This document shows positions 35,295 through 45,099 of a stretch of DNA of 64,000 bases, in pieces (the stretch's first letter is position 1; the number at the start of each line of letters is the position of its first letter). The DNA is from Sphingobium_A sp965228065. Its GTDB lineage: Bacteria > Pseudomonadota > Alphaproteobacteria > Sphingomonadales > Sphingomonadaceae. The notes under the pieces were generated by a model. The model was not told the DNA's origin, ran no database searches, and saw only the letters and a list, made by a program, of their open reading frames with translations. Both the position numbers and the translations under genes were made by a program. The stretch lies in assembly GCA_965228065.1 (NCBI GenBank), contig OZ245788.1, positions 3,348,001-3,412,000 of the forward strand, given 5' to 3'.

Positions 35295-36598
35295 GGCTGC
35301 TCGGCGCGTAGCGCTTCGCGAAAACGTTTCAACGCCAGCGTCAGCGAGAGCGTTGCAACGAAGGCTGCACCGCCGATCACGACTGCCAGCGCCTTGCCGA
35401 TCGCCATTCCCTCCGGATCAAGGGCCGTCGAGATCACCGCCACCAGGGTGGGGCCAAGGCCGAAGCCGATCAGCGTGATGATCATGATGAACAGGCCCGA
35501 GACCCGCCCTCGCAATGCGCTCGGCGTGATCATCTGCAATGCCGCGGCGGCAACGCCGAGAAAGGTCATCGCGAAGAAATAGTGGGGGATCATGGCGACT
35601 CCGAACACCAGCAGCTGCCCCGACAGCAATGCCAGGATGCCGCAACTCGCAGCGAGAGGCAGGGTGAGCGGGAAGATGCGGAGATTGGCGCTGAAGTCGC
35701 CGTCGGCGTGGCGCCGGTCGACCCACCAGCCGGTCGCCATCTGACCCGGCAGTCCGGCGAAGATCACCAGGAGAGACATCACCAAGCCGATATGGATGGG
35801 CGAGGCCTGAAATGTCCGCCCGAGGACTGTGGGCGTCCAGGCGAAGGTGGAGTTGACGATCATGCTCATCGCGCCGAAGCCGACGCACAGCAAGGCGAGC
35901 AACACCCAATTGCGCCGCAGAAAGCGAGTCAGATTCACCGTCCCCGCGCCGTCGGCGCCTGGCGTGCCGGCGAGACGCGCGGGTTCGCGGAACAGCAGCA
36001 CAAGCAGCGCGAGCAGCGGACCCGGTATTCCCGTCACGAAGAATACGAGCCGCCAGCTGTGCAGGTCGCCGATCAGCGGCAGAGCGATACTGGCATGCTC
36101 AGAGCTCCAGCTGATGACGAATCCGCCAGCGAGAAGGGCAATCGCGCCTCCAACCAGGCCACCCATGATAAACACCGACATGGCAAACGACAGTCGATGG
36201 CGAGGAAAGGAGTCGGCGATCATCGAATAGGCGGCAGGTCCCAGCGCTGCTTCGCCGACGCCGACCAGCATGCGTGCGATGAAGAGTTCGGTGAAGTTCG
36301 ACGCCAGGCCGCAGGCGGCCGAGGCGAGCCCCCATAGCGCGACGCTGATCCCGATCAGTACGCGCCGCGACAGGCGATCGGCCAACCAGCCCATCGCGAC
36401 TCCGACGGTCGTGTAGAACAGCGCGAAAGACAGGCCGAGCAGCAGGCTCGCCTCGACATCGCTGATGCCCAGGTCGCGACGGATCGGGTCGACCAGCATT
36501 GTCATGATCTGGCGATCGACCATCGCGAACACCGAGTAGACAAATAGGACCGCGACACTGGTCCATGCAGCCTTTGTGGACGGAAATGTGCTAGTCAT
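35288..36598 (-). CDS. MFS transporter (spinster-like)
   Basis: A 436-residue carrier with about 12 membrane segments. The N terminus WTSVAVLFVYSVFAMVDRQI is the characteristic first helix. It is in tandem with another MFS gene 30 bp upstream and shares strand with the TonB/hydratase/ligase genes, so it probably belongs to the operon starting at 42492. The two carriers are similar in layout but clearly divergent, so it is not a recent duplication. Confidence 0.84.
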   Translation of the reverse strand: MTSTFPSTKAAWTSVAVLFVYSVFAMVDRQIMTMLVDPIRRDLGISDVEASLLLGLSFALFYTTVGVAMGWLADRLSRRVLIGISVALWGLASAACGLASNFTELFIARMLVGVGEAALGPAAYSMIADSFPRHRLSFAMSVFIMGGLVGGAIALLAGGFVISWSSEHASIALPLIGDLHSWRLVFFVTGIPGPLLALLVLLFREPARLAGTPGADGAGTVNLTRFLRRNWVLLALLCVGFGAMSMIVNSTFAWTPTVLGRTFQASPIHIGLVMSLLVIFAGLPGQMATGWWVDRRHADGDFSANLRIFPLTLPLAASCGILALLSGQLLVFGVAMIPHYFFAMTFLGVAAAALQMITPSALRGRVSGLFIMIITLIGFGLGPTLVAVISTALDPEGMAIGKALAVVIGGAAFVATLSLTLALKRFREALRAEQPQ

Positions 36599-36628
36599 GC
36601 GATCAGCGGGCTGGGACAGGTGCGGCGC

Positions 36629-38005
36629 TCACCGCGCGGCGCTGCCTGAGGCGGCGGCTTCATGCCGATCGAAGGCGGCATTGACCGGCACAAGTGCGGC
36701 TCGCAGGCAGAGCCAAGCCAGCGGTACCGTGAGGCAGGTCGTTATCGCCAGCGAATAGCCAAGCTTCGCCTCGTCACGGAACAGATAGTCCGTCAGCAAC
36801 GCCGTGAAGGTTGGACCTGCGCCAAGCCCCAACAGGGTAAAGAAACCGAGGAACAGCCCGGTGACCTGACCGCGAAGCTCGGGTGGCACGAAAAGCTGCA
36901 GCGTAGCGCCCATGAATACGACGAACTGCAGCGCCACCACCTGTATGATCGCATAGACCACCAGGAACAGCCAAGGATCGCGGATGAAGAATGCGACCGC
37001 TCCCAGCGGTATGGTAGCTGCGAGCAGCCAGGTGAAGAATCGCAGGTGGGCGTCCCGAATGCCGCGTCCATAGAGCCAATCGACGATCATTCCCTTTACG
37101 ATCATCGAGCCGGCACCCAGCAGGCTGATGACGCTGAGCGCGGGACCATATTGCGCCGGGTGCCAGTTAAACTGGCGGCTCATATAAGTCGGCGTCCACG
37201 ACGTCAGGCTGTACATGGTGATCGCGATCGAGGCGAAGCCGACCGCCATCGGCACCAGCGCCCGCCGTTCCGAGCGCAGAAACTGCAGCAAGGGCGCGCG
37301 ATCCGCCTTTTCCTTGCTCGTCGCGGTCTCGCGCGCCGGTTCGCGAAAGGTGAAGACCAGCAGTGCGAGGACCGTGCCCGGCAGCCCCGTAAGCGCCAAG
37401 GCGATCTGCCAAGGCTCCATCGCACCGACGATCGGCCAGTGCTGATGCTGCAATGTCGTCGCAAAGGCGATGCTGATCCCGCCCACCGCGAAAGCGACTG
37501 ATGCGCCGAGCTTGGCACCCATCTGGTAGATCGCCATGGCGGTGGTGAGCCGCCGGCGCGGAAAGCGGTCGGTGATGAGCGAGTAGGCTGCCGGCGTCAG
37601 CGCAGCTTCGCCAGCGCCGACACCGATACGAAAGCCGAGCAGTCCTATGAAACTGCCCGCGAGCCCGCTGAGGCCCGCTGAGAGCGACCAAAGCGTCACG
37701 CCGCCATAGATGACCTTGCGTCGCGACCGGCGGTCCGCTGCCAAGCCGAAGACATAGCCGAAAATGCAGTAGGCAACGCCGAACGCGGGGCCGATGATGA
37801 GGCCCATCTCGAGATCGGAGAGTCCGAGCGTCTTCTTGATCGGATCGACCAGCATCGAGATGACGATGCGATCGACGAACGAAAGCGTGTACAGCGTGAG
37901 AAGCACCGCCAGCATCCACCATGCGCCAGCCGCAACACGCTCGTCCTTATCCGAAGCGGCGTATGCTAACGGCTCAGCCACGCGTTGATTCCAATGCTGC
38001 GGCAC
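36629..38005 (-). CDS. MFS transporter (spinster-like)
   Basis: A 458-residue carrier with about 12 membrane segments. WWMLAVLLTLYTLSFVDRIV is helix 1 and GFRIGVGAGEAALTPAAYSL is the conserved helix 4-5 region. The start is one of two GTG codons, 38005 or 37981, both overlapping the 3' end of the CoA ligase gene; neither has a clear ribosome site, so translation is probably coupled. Presumed role is uptake of the acid activated by that ligase after it crosses the outer membrane through the TonB receptor. Confidence 0.83.
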   Translation of the reverse strand: MPQHWNQRVAEPLAYAASDKDERVAAGAWWMLAVLLTLYTLSFVDRIVISMLVDPIKKTLGLSDLEMGLIIGPAFGVAYCIFGYVFGLAADRRSRRKVIYGGVTLWSLSAGLSGLAGSFIGLLGFRIGVGAGEAALTPAAYSLITDRFPRRRLTTAMAIYQMGAKLGASVAFAVGGISIAFATTLQHQHWPIVGAMEPWQIALALTGLPGTVLALLVFTFREPARETATSKEKADRAPLLQFLRSERRALVPMAVGFASIAITMYSLTSWTPTYMSRQFNWHPAQYGPALSVISLLGAGSMIVKGMIVDWLYGRGIRDAHLRFFTWLLAATIPLGAVAFFIRDPWLFLVVYAIIQVVALQFVVFMGATLQLFVPPELRGQVTGLFLGFFTLLGLGAGPTFTALLTDYLFRDEAKLGYSLAITTCLTVPLAWLCLRAALVPVNAAFDRHEAAASGSAAR

Positions 38006-39554
38006 GCTGCTTCAGTACCTGCTTGTCCACCTTCATCATTGCCGTCAGCGGAAGTGCGTCGAGCAGCACAAGCTGATCGGGCGCCTTATAGTCGGCGAGC
38101 TCGGCCAATACCTTGCCGCGCACGTCCGCAAGCGTCGGGGGATTTGCAGGATCGGTCGGCACAACGAAGGCGATCCCGACTTCGCCGATCGTGGGTGCGG
38201 GTGTACCGACCACTGCAATGGCGGCCACGGTGGGTAGCTCCCCGATGACGCGTTCCACCTCGATCGGATACACATTGTAGCCACCGCGGATGTACATCTC
38301 GTTCGAGCGACCGGCGAGGATAACATTGCCGCTCGTATCGAAGCGGCCATAGTCGCCCGTGACCAGCCATCCATCCGAGGTGAGTGCTTCGGCGGTTCGC
38401 TCCGGATCCTGCCAATAGCCGATGGTGACTGCGGGAGACCGCACCGCGATCCGCCCGATCTCGCCGTGCGGGACTTCGTTGTGATCGTCGTCCAGCATTC
38501 TCAACTCGACGCCATCCTGCGCGCGACCAACGGTACGATGTTGCACCTCAGCGCTGTCACCGATCCGTGTGCCGGTCATCGACGGACATTCCGTCATCGA
38601 ATAGCGCACGATCAACGGAGCGCCCAAAGCCTGCGACACTTGTGCGATCAGTTCCGGCGCGGCCGGCGCGGTGGCGGTGATGCCGACCTGCACATTCGAA
38701 AGATCGGCTGCGGCCAGGTCCGGATGCGTCAGCAATTTGGTCCATTGCGTCGGAACGGCGCCGGCGATGTTGATCCGCTCGTCGACCAGCAACCGCAGCA
38801 TCCCATCAGCGGACCATGGCGTGGGCGCGATGACCAGCGTCATGCCGAAAGCAACCTGCTCCCAGCCCTTGGACATGAAACCGGCATGGGCGAAGGGGAC
38901 TGAGCTCAGCTTGCGTGCGAATGGTCCAGCGACCGGGCCTGCCGTGCGCACCGCGTTGCGGAGATTGTCGTGCGTGAAGCATACACCCTTGGGCAATCCG
39001 GTTGTGCCGCTGGTCCAGATGATCACCGCGATATCCTGCGGGCGACCGGCGTGAGGGTCAGCCTTGATCGGCCGGTGACGCAGGTCCGCGAGCTCCGACC
39101 GGCGTATTACCTGCGGGCTGGCGGTGGGCGTCGCTGCGCCGTCTTCGAGCAGGATGAGCGCCGCGTTGGAGCGCTGAACGATGCTATCGATCTCGCGCCG
39201 GCCAAGCCGTGTGTTGACGCCGCTTGCAATCGCGCCGGCCAACTGGGCCGCAGCGAAACAGATCGCAAAATCGACTGAGCTTTCAATGCCGATAAGGATG
39301 ATATCACCTGGTTTCGCACCTCGATCGGAGAAGGTGGCGGCAATTCGCAGGGACTGATCGACCCATTCTCCATAGCTGATCCGATCGTTGCCGTGAACGA
39401 ATGCTTCCTGGTCGGGAAAAGTCTTGGCGGCTTCGGAGAGCAGATCGCTGAACGTCGGCAAGTCCGGATTCAATATGGCGTGCCCGTGCCCGTGCCCGTC
39501 AGCCGGTGTGCCGGCCTGCGCCGGGTCAATTTTTTGGTCGAGCGATGGTTTCAC
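37974..39554 (-). CDS. AMP-dependent acyl-CoA ligase
   Basis: A 526-residue ANL enzyme. Motifs are WTSGTTGLPKGVCFTHDN, RYSMTECPSMTG, GWLVTGDYGRFDTSGNVILAGR and PLTAMMKVDKQVLKQR, in which the catalytic Lys context is slightly unusual. It starts with GTG at 39554, which overlaps the hydratase stop (GTGA); the frame to 39629 is inside that gene. It is part of the operon 42492-35288. Near the N terminus is a short His-Gly repeat (DGHGHGH), probably a disordered tail. Confidence 0.85.
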   Translation of the reverse strand: MKPSLDQKIDPAQAGTPADGHGHGHAILNPDLPTFSDLLSEAAKTFPDQEAFVHGNDRISYGEWVDQSLRIAATFSDRGAKPGDIILIGIESSVDFAICFAAAQLAGAIASGVNTRLGRREIDSIVQRSNAALILLEDGAATPTASPQVIRRSELADLRHRPIKADPHAGRPQDIAVIIWTSGTTGLPKGVCFTHDNLRNAVRTAGPVAGPFARKLSSVPFAHAGFMSKGWEQVAFGMTLVIAPTPWSADGMLRLLVDERINIAGAVPTQWTKLLTHPDLAAADLSNVQVGITATAPAAPELIAQVSQALGAPLIVRYSMTECPSMTGTRIGDSAEVQHRTVGRAQDGVELRMLDDDHNEVPHGEIGRIAVRSPAVTIGYWQDPERTAEALTSDGWLVTGDYGRFDTSGNVILAGRSNEMYIRGGYNVYPIEVERVIGELPTVAAIAVVGTPAPTIGEVGIAFVVPTDPANPPTLADVRGKVLAELADYKAPDQLVLLDALPLTAMMKVDKQVLKQRAAALESTRG

Positions 39555-40354
39555 AGCGTCTCTCTTTTGTTCCGAGGCGGCTTCATGTCCGCATCGGATG
39601 CAAAAAGGGAGGGCTTGCTTGCCCGCCAACGCTCCTTCATCCGCTCTTCGATTTCCAGCGCTTCGCCGAGCGACGCGCCTTCGCCGTCGATCATCGCTCG
39701 GATCTGCGCTTCGACCGAATCCCTTGGATTTGAAGCAATTAGGGTTGCGATTTCGACCGCATGCGCCGTTACATCTCCGCCGACGACCTTATTGGCGAGC
39801 CCCCATTCATAGGCCGTCGCCGCGTCGATGAATTCGCCCGTCGACATCATCTGGCTGGCCCGTCGGCGCCCGATCGCGCGCGGCAGCAAGGCACTCATTC
39901 CCCAGCCCGCGATAAGGCCGACCTTGGCATGCGTATCGGCAAATCGCGCCTGGGCGGATGCGAGGATGAAAGTGCAGGACAGGGCGACCTCGAGCGCACC
40001 GGTTGCGCAGGCACCGTCTACAGCGGCGATTACGGGCTTGGGAAACGCGCGGAGGGCTTCAGCCGGATTGTAACGGACGCGAGGCGCTCCGGCGCGAAGC
40101 TCCTTGATGTCGGCACCGGCTGAAAAGACCCTGTGTGCGCCAGTGATGACGAGCCCTCGAACGGTGTCGTCGTCAGCCGCCCTGGCAAGCTCGGCGACCA
40201 GTGCCTCCTTCATCGCATTGGATAAAGCATTCCGCGCTGCCGGCCGATTGAAGACGATCAGCCGGATGGCGTCGATGTCGGCGACCACCATTTCGGCCTC
40301 CTGACCGGCTACGAGCCGGTCGGCAAGCTGCGCGGTTGAACTTTCGTCGGACAT
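39551..40354 (-). CDS. Enoyl-CoA hydratase/isomerase family protein
   Basis: Crotonase-fold protein, 267 residues. Evident are IRLIVFNRPAARNAL, the oxyanion motif FSAGADIKEL and GACATGALEVALSC. The Glu positions of a hydratase are not clearly kept (GLIAGWGMSALLPR), so isomerase or another crotonase reaction is possible. Its ATG overlaps the TonB receptor stop (TGATG) with no ribosome site of its own, so expression is coupled to the receptor. It is followed directly by the ligase. Confidence 0.82.
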   Translation of the reverse strand: MSDESSTAQLADRLVAGQEAEMVVADIDAIRLIVFNRPAARNALSNAMKEALVAELARAADDDTVRGLVITGAHRVFSAGADIKELRAGAPRVRYNPAEALRAFPKPVIAAVDGACATGALEVALSCTFILASAQARFADTHAKVGLIAGWGMSALLPRAIGRRRASQMMSTGEFIDAATAYEWGLANKVVGGDVTAHAVEIATLIASNPRDSVEAQIRAMIDGEGASLGEALEIEERMKERWRASKPSLFASDADMKPPRNKRETL

Positions 40355-42492
40355 CAGAAGGTGAAAGATGCCGATGCGCCCCAGGTCCGCGGCCGCTCGA
40401 ACCCGGCCTTGTCAGCCGTCGCGGTTGAGGTCATCTGCGAATAGACGACTTCCTTGGCGAGGTTACGAACGAACACGCTGAAGCGAAGCGGTGAGTCGGC
40501 GCTCGGTGACCACGAGATGTCCCCGTTGATCATCGTATATGCTGGCTGCGTCAGTCGATTCTCGAAATCCCAGTAATATTTCCCGGAACGGAAGACATTG
40601 CCGGCGATGCCGAACACGCCCGCGCTGGTTTCGTGCGACCAGTCGAAATTGACGCCCATAGTAAAGCGGGGCGCGCGGATCATATCCTTGCCCGACGCGT
40701 CGAATGGCGCGATCGACGTGTTGCCGCCGGTGCCGGTCGGGCGGAATATCTGCGCCGTGGGAAAGCTGTCATATTTGGCGCGCAATAATGTGGCGTAGCC
40801 GCGGATATTGAAGTTGCGGGCCGCCTTCGCAGTGACTTCGAGTTCCGCTCCGTCGACCTTGGCCGATGCTGCATTGAACAGCAGCACCAGTGTCGTCGCC
40901 GGATCGCGTGCGGACTGCTGGATATCCGAATAGTCGTAATGGAACACCGAGCCGTTGACGCGCAGCCAGTTGAGCGGATCGGTCTTGAAGCCAAACTCGT
41001 AAGAGTCGAGGGTCTCTGGCCGGGTCGGTGCCGCGGCCGCTACGGTGGTGGCGAAGCCGTTGTAAACGCCGCTCTTGAAGCCACGGCTAAAACTTGCATA
41101 GACGTTGGCGCTTTCGTTGAACTTGTACTGCGCCGACAAGCGGAAGGTCAGCTTGTCGTTGCTCGATTCACGGAACGGCACGACTGTAGCCGCCGCGGTA
41201 TGCGCCTCGTAATTGCGCTTCTCCCACGTGTAGCGAAGGCCGGCGATCAGCGAGATGTGGTCGCCAAACCGAAGCGTGCCCTCTCCGAAGCCGGCATAGG
41301 ATTCGACTTCCTGCCGCGTGAAGGTGCGGCTTACCAGTGCGCCGTTCGCGTAGCTTTCCAGCCCGTCGAACGAGCCTTTGCCCGAGAACTGGAAGGCGCC
41401 CAAAATCCACGAGAAGGCTCCACCGCCGGTGGACAGCGCGCGTATCTCATTCTCGATATAGTGCGAGCTTTGCGGCGCGCGTACCGATCCAATCGGCTTG
41501 GTCGTGGCATCGCTGTCGGTGATCGAGACGGCCGTGCTGTCGATATAGGCGGATGTCGTCTCGATATCGACGCCATCGAGCCGCAAGCGCGTCTGCAACG
41601 AGGCGGAATAGGTTTTCGACTTCGCATTGGTATCCACATCGATTGCCGTCTGCCACGGTTCCGTGGGTATGATCGGCACTGGCGCGCGCGCGCCGGTCGA
41701 GTTGCCGCGGAACGGTTGCTCGCTCACGGACGATGAGTCTGCATAACGCGTATAGTTTCCGGTCAGCACGGCGCGGAACGTCTTGCTAGGTTCGATCAGA
41801 ATCTTTGCCCGGACGACTTCCGACGAGCGATCGCCGCGATAACCGCCGTTGACGAGATCCTTTATGTAGCCATTGTCTCCGGCGACGCTGCCCGTCAGGT
41901 CGAACGCGACGCCAGGCGCGATCCCCGTCGAGATGTAACCTTGCAGTGACTTTTCACCGAAGCTGCCTGCGCGTGCGACGATGCGACCCGACAATTTCTC
42001 GGTTGGATCGGGGGTGATGATGTTGATCAGGCCACCGGTCGAGTTGCGCCCGAACAGGGTGCCTTGGGGCCCGCGCAGCACCTCGATCCGCTCGACATTG
42101 ACGATGTCGAAGCCGAGTGATGACATCACAGGCTGATACACCCCGTCGATGTAGAGCGAGACATTGGATTCATCGCCGATATTGGCGTTGCGGGTCCCGA
42201 CCCCGCGAATATAGGGCTGGAAGCTGGAATTGACGCGCGAGAACACGACCGACGGCATCGATTGCGTTAATTGGCGCGTGTCTGTCACGCCGGAGCGGGC
42301 GAGGCTGTCGCCGGTCACGGCGGTGACGGAGATTGGCACGTCCTGAAGTCGTTCCTCGCGACGCTGGGCGGTGACGACGATGTCCTCGACACCTGTCTCG
42401 GGTTGCGTGCCGGCGTCTTGGGCCAAGGCGCCTTCGGACGCGATCATGGCGGCTGCGATGGCGATGCTGCTTGCAAGGCTGCGGATGGTCAT
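40354..42492 (-). CDS. TonB-dependent outer-membrane receptor
   Basis: A 712-residue receptor. ATG 42492 has GGGAGGAG upstream; the ATG at 42507 contains that ribosome site and is rejected. The signal peptide SLASSIAIAAAMIASEGALA is followed by a TonB-box-like DIVVTAQRREE, the plug (VLRGPQGTLFGRNSTGGLI) and the barrel, ending in ASFTF with terminal Phe. It heads an operon with hydratase, CoA ligase and two MFS carriers, a complete uptake-and-activation set. It is homologous to the receptor at 12469 but not a close copy. Confidence 0.9.
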   Translation of the reverse strand: MTIRSLASSIAIAAAMIASEGALAQDAGTQPETGVEDIVVTAQRREERLQDVPISVTAVTGDSLARSGVTDTRQLTQSMPSVVFSRVNSSFQPYIRGVGTRNANIGDESNVSLYIDGVYQPVMSSLGFDIVNVERIEVLRGPQGTLFGRNSTGGLINIITPDPTEKLSGRIVARAGSFGEKSLQGYISTGIAPGVAFDLTGSVAGDNGYIKDLVNGGYRGDRSSEVVRAKILIEPSKTFRAVLTGNYTRYADSSSVSEQPFRGNSTGARAPVPIIPTEPWQTAIDVDTNAKSKTYSASLQTRLRLDGVDIETTSAYIDSTAVSITDSDATTKPIGSVRAPQSSHYIENEIRALSTGGGAFSWILGAFQFSGKGSFDGLESYANGALVSRTFTRQEVESYAGFGEGTLRFGDHISLIAGLRYTWEKRNYEAHTAAATVVPFRESSNDKLTFRLSAQYKFNESANVYASFSRGFKSGVYNGFATTVAAAAPTRPETLDSYEFGFKTDPLNWLRVNGSVFHYDYSDIQQSARDPATTLVLLFNAASAKVDGAELEVTAKAARNFNIRGYATLLRAKYDSFPTAQIFRPTGTGGNTSIAPFDASGKDMIRAPRFTMGVNFDWSHETSAGVFGIAGNVFRSGKYYWDFENRLTQPAYTMINGDISWSPSADSPLRFSVFVRNLAKEVVYSQMTSTATADKAGFERPRTWGASASFTF

Positions 42493-42628
42493 TCTTTCTC
42501 CTCCCATTCCCTTTGCGCGGCTATCTTGCCGCTTCTTTTGTATCTCGGCCCTGGATGCTCGATTGAGGATCTGGCGCGATCAACATTCGCTTGCGCGCGA
42601 GCCACGGCAACAGAACAGAGACGCTAAC

Positions 42629-42657
42629 CGCCAGCGGTTTTGACTATGGCTGGCGGC
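42629..42657. repeat. 8-bp inverted repeat between MFS and TonB genes
   Basis: CCGCCAGC at 42629-42636 and GCTGGCGG at 42650-42657 form a perfect dyad with a 13-base spacer in the 248-bp gap (42493-42740). It could end transcription of the MFS operon or be an operator for the TonB receptor gene; there is no clear T-run. The rest of the gap must contain the receptor's promoter, but I cannot place it. Confidence 0.4.
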
Positions 42658-42740
42658 GCACTGAGCTCACGATTCCCATCGCGCTCACCGCGCCGGGCGA
42701 GTATCGCAATGATGAAAAATCTGATCCGGCCTGCTTTGGT

Positions 42741-44087
42741 TCATAGCTTCTCGGCCTCTTCCACAGCCGCGCGAACATATTTCCTGCCCCAGAGGATCGC
42801 GACCACGGCCAACGGCGCGAAGATCGCCAGAATGATCGCGATGGCGTGGCCGATACGGACAGAATCGTGCAGCACGTGCTCCGAGATCAGGGCAGGCAGA
42901 AGTGCGCCGAAGGTCGAACCGAGCAGTGCGACAACCATCAAGAAGAATAGGCCGGAGAGACGGCCGCGCATGTTGGGGGGCGAGAGCGTCTGAACCTGCG
43001 CGGCTGCGATTCCGAGGAAGTTGACTGTCAGACCCTTGGCGATGCCGACTGCCGCGAGAAAAAATACCAAGCTGTCAGACATCAGGCCCATGAACACCAG
43101 CGGTGCGGTCACGATAAGCACCCACATATAATAGGTCAGATGCGCGTCCTTGCGGCCGCTTGCGTACCATCGGTCGATGGTCCAGCCGGCAAGAAGGAGC
43201 CCACCAATCGCCGGCAGGCTTTCGACCAGGCCGAGAGCCAGACCATATTCCGCGGGATTCAGCTTGAAAAACCGCGACATATAGGCCGGTGCCCATTTGA
43301 TGATGCCGCCGGTGACGATATTCATCCCGCCAAATACGGCGCTCAGCGTCAGCACAACCTGCCAATGCGACCGGATGAAGCCGAACAACTCGGCCCAGGA
43401 AACCCGCTCATGCCCGTGCGAGCCGTGTCGCGGCGGCTCTGCGAAGGGCACGATCAATAGTGCCAGGAGTATGCCCGGCAGCCCCGTTACGATGAATGCG
43501 AATTGCCATGGCTTGATGTCGCCGAGCAGCGGCACGTGAATATATTCCAGGTGCAGCAGCGAGTTGACGATCCATCCGCCGATCACCAGTGCAAGGCCGG
43601 TGCCGAGAAGATTTCCCATCGAATAGATCGACATCACCGTCGCCAGTCGCCGCCGAGGAACCGTGTCGGCGATGATAGAGTGCGCGCTGGGATGCAACGG
43701 CGATTCGAATAGTCCCACGGCCGCGCGCGCCAGGAACAGCCACATGAAGCCGGTAGCGAGACCGCAGGCTGCTTCTGCAAAACCCCAAAGGATGACCGCG
43801 CAGAACAGTATCCATTTGCGTGGATAGCGGTCGACCAGATACCCCATCGGCAATCCGCCAAGGCCGTAGGCGGCGGCATAGGCGACCCCCATGAGCAGGC
43901 CGATCTGCGTATCGCTGATGTCCAGCGATTCCCGAATGGGATCGATCAGCATTGCGATGAGGTTGCGATCGATCACTGCGAACACGCAGTAGACGAGAAG
44001 CACGGCCACGAGCGCGGCGCTGCGAAGCGGCGACGCCACCCTGCCGTTAGGTGCGCTCGTCGTGTCGGTCGAAACTGCTGCAACCAT
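42741..44087 (-). CDS. MFS transporter (spinster-like)
   Basis: A 448-residue carrier with about 12 membrane helices (helix 1 AALVAVLLVYCVFAVIDRNL). ATG 44087 overlaps the MDR stop (TGATG) and has AAGGA upstream; the frame reaches 44222 but those residues belong to the overlapping MDR gene. It ends the seven-gene operon from 50385 and presumably carries the substrate or an intermediate of that pathway. Confidence 0.85.
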   Translation of the reverse strand: MVAAVSTDTTSAPNGRVASPLRSAALVAVLLVYCVFAVIDRNLIAMLIDPIRESLDISDTQIGLLMGVAYAAAYGLGGLPMGYLVDRYPRKWILFCAVILWGFAEAACGLATGFMWLFLARAAVGLFESPLHPSAHSIIADTVPRRRLATVMSIYSMGNLLGTGLALVIGGWIVNSLLHLEYIHVPLLGDIKPWQFAFIVTGLPGILLALLIVPFAEPPRHGSHGHERVSWAELFGFIRSHWQVVLTLSAVFGGMNIVTGGIIKWAPAYMSRFFKLNPAEYGLALGLVESLPAIGGLLLAGWTIDRWYASGRKDAHLTYYMWVLIVTAPLVFMGLMSDSLVFFLAAVGIAKGLTVNFLGIAAAQVQTLSPPNMRGRLSGLFFLMVVALLGSTFGALLPALISEHVLHDSVRIGHAIAIILAIFAPLAVVAILWGRKYVRAAVEEAEKL

Positions 44088-45097
44088 CAATTCATCCTTG
44101 AGTCGGGGACGAACACGCAGCGCGGTCCACCGTTTTCGTTGCGCATGGCAGTGGCGATCGACGCGGCGTTCATCGGTGTTGCGGGTCGCACTGGAAGGGG
44201 CACTATTGCCGCCTCGTCGCACAGACGAGCGAGCTTGGTGAGATGCTCACCCTGGCGGCCGCTTGCATCGCTCAAATGGGTGGGGCGCGTGAACATCGCC
44301 TGCCAATGGAACGTCAGGCTTTTGGCGCGCGCGGCTGCGATGTCGATGTGGCTCGGATGGTCGGTGAGGCAGATATGGCCGAACGGTTCCAGCATCGCGA
44401 TGTAGCTCTTCCAGGATCGTTGGTTCGTGCGCATGCTGACGATCGAGCTGGGCATCGGGCAACCCAGTTGATGCACTTGTTGCCATAGGCAAATCCTATG
44501 GTCGACGACATGGTGGGCACCGATCCGCAGTAGCCATTCGCGCGATTCCGCGCTGCCTGCTGTCGCGACTATTTTGACCAACGGGTTTGTGCGCGCCAGC
44601 TGAACCGCAAGCGATGCTACGGCCCCGCCGCCGCCGTTGATCAGGATCGTGTGACCTGCTCCAGCGCGCGCGATGTCGAGATGGTCGAACAAGGCTTCGG
44701 CGGCGGTCAACCCTGGCAATGGTATCGCTGCCGCCTGCTCGAAGGCAAGATGAGCAGGGGCAAGGCCCACGATGCGCTCATCGACCAGTTGAAACTCGGC
44801 GAAGGCCCCTGGACGATCGCTCGCGCCGGCATGCCACACGCGCTGCCCTGTCGTGAAGAGTTGCGCGTCCGTTCCCGTCGCGGCGACCACCCCCACTGCC
44901 GACCAACCGAGTACCGCTCCGGTCGGGTCGGGCTCAGGCCGCGTTGTTCGGCGCTTGAGGTCAATCGGGTTGAGCGACACCGCTTCGATCTTAACCAGCA
45001 GGTCACGCGGACGCGTCGCGGACGGCAACGCCACTTCGACATCCTCGAACATGGCTTGCGTGGCACCGGGTTGGCGGCGGCACAGGACGGCGCGCAT
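44087..45097 (-). CDS. MDR (zinc-type alcohol dehydrogenase-like) oxidoreductase
   Basis: A 336-residue medium-chain reductase of the zinc-binding-alcohol-dehydrogenase-like branch. The N-terminal half has SLNPIDLKRR and LGWSAVGVV; the nucleotide site reads INGGGGAVASLAVQLA, a variant of GxGxxG. No catalytic cysteine/histidine zinc set is evident, so it is probably an NADPH-dependent enone or quinone reductase. ATG 45097 has AAGG 6 bases upstream, while ATG 45118 lacks a ribosome site and overlaps the hydrolase gene. It may reduce a double bond in a ring-cleavage product. Confidence 0.8.
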   Translation of the reverse strand: MRAVLCRRQPGATQAMFEDVEVALPSATRPRDLLVKIEAVSLNPIDLKRRTTRPEPDPTGAVLGWSAVGVVAATGTDAQLFTTGQRVWHAGASDRPGAFAEFQLVDERIVGLAPAHLAFEQAAAIPLPGLTAAEALFDHLDIARAGAGHTILINGGGGAVASLAVQLARTNPLVKIVATAGSAESREWLLRIGAHHVVDHRICLWQQVHQLGCPMPSSIVSMRTNQRSWKSYIAMLEPFGHICLTDHPSHIDIAAARAKSLTFHWQAMFTRPTHLSDASGRQGEHLTKLARLCDEAAIVPLPVRPATPMNAASIATAMRNENGGPRCVFVPDSRMN

Positions 45098-45099
45098 CG

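Noticed and set aside
39480..39505. Short GTGCCC/CGTGCC tandem run near the start of the CoA ligase at 39554
   Set aside because: It lies within the coding region as a His-Gly dipeptide run and is probably a harmless low-complexity tail.
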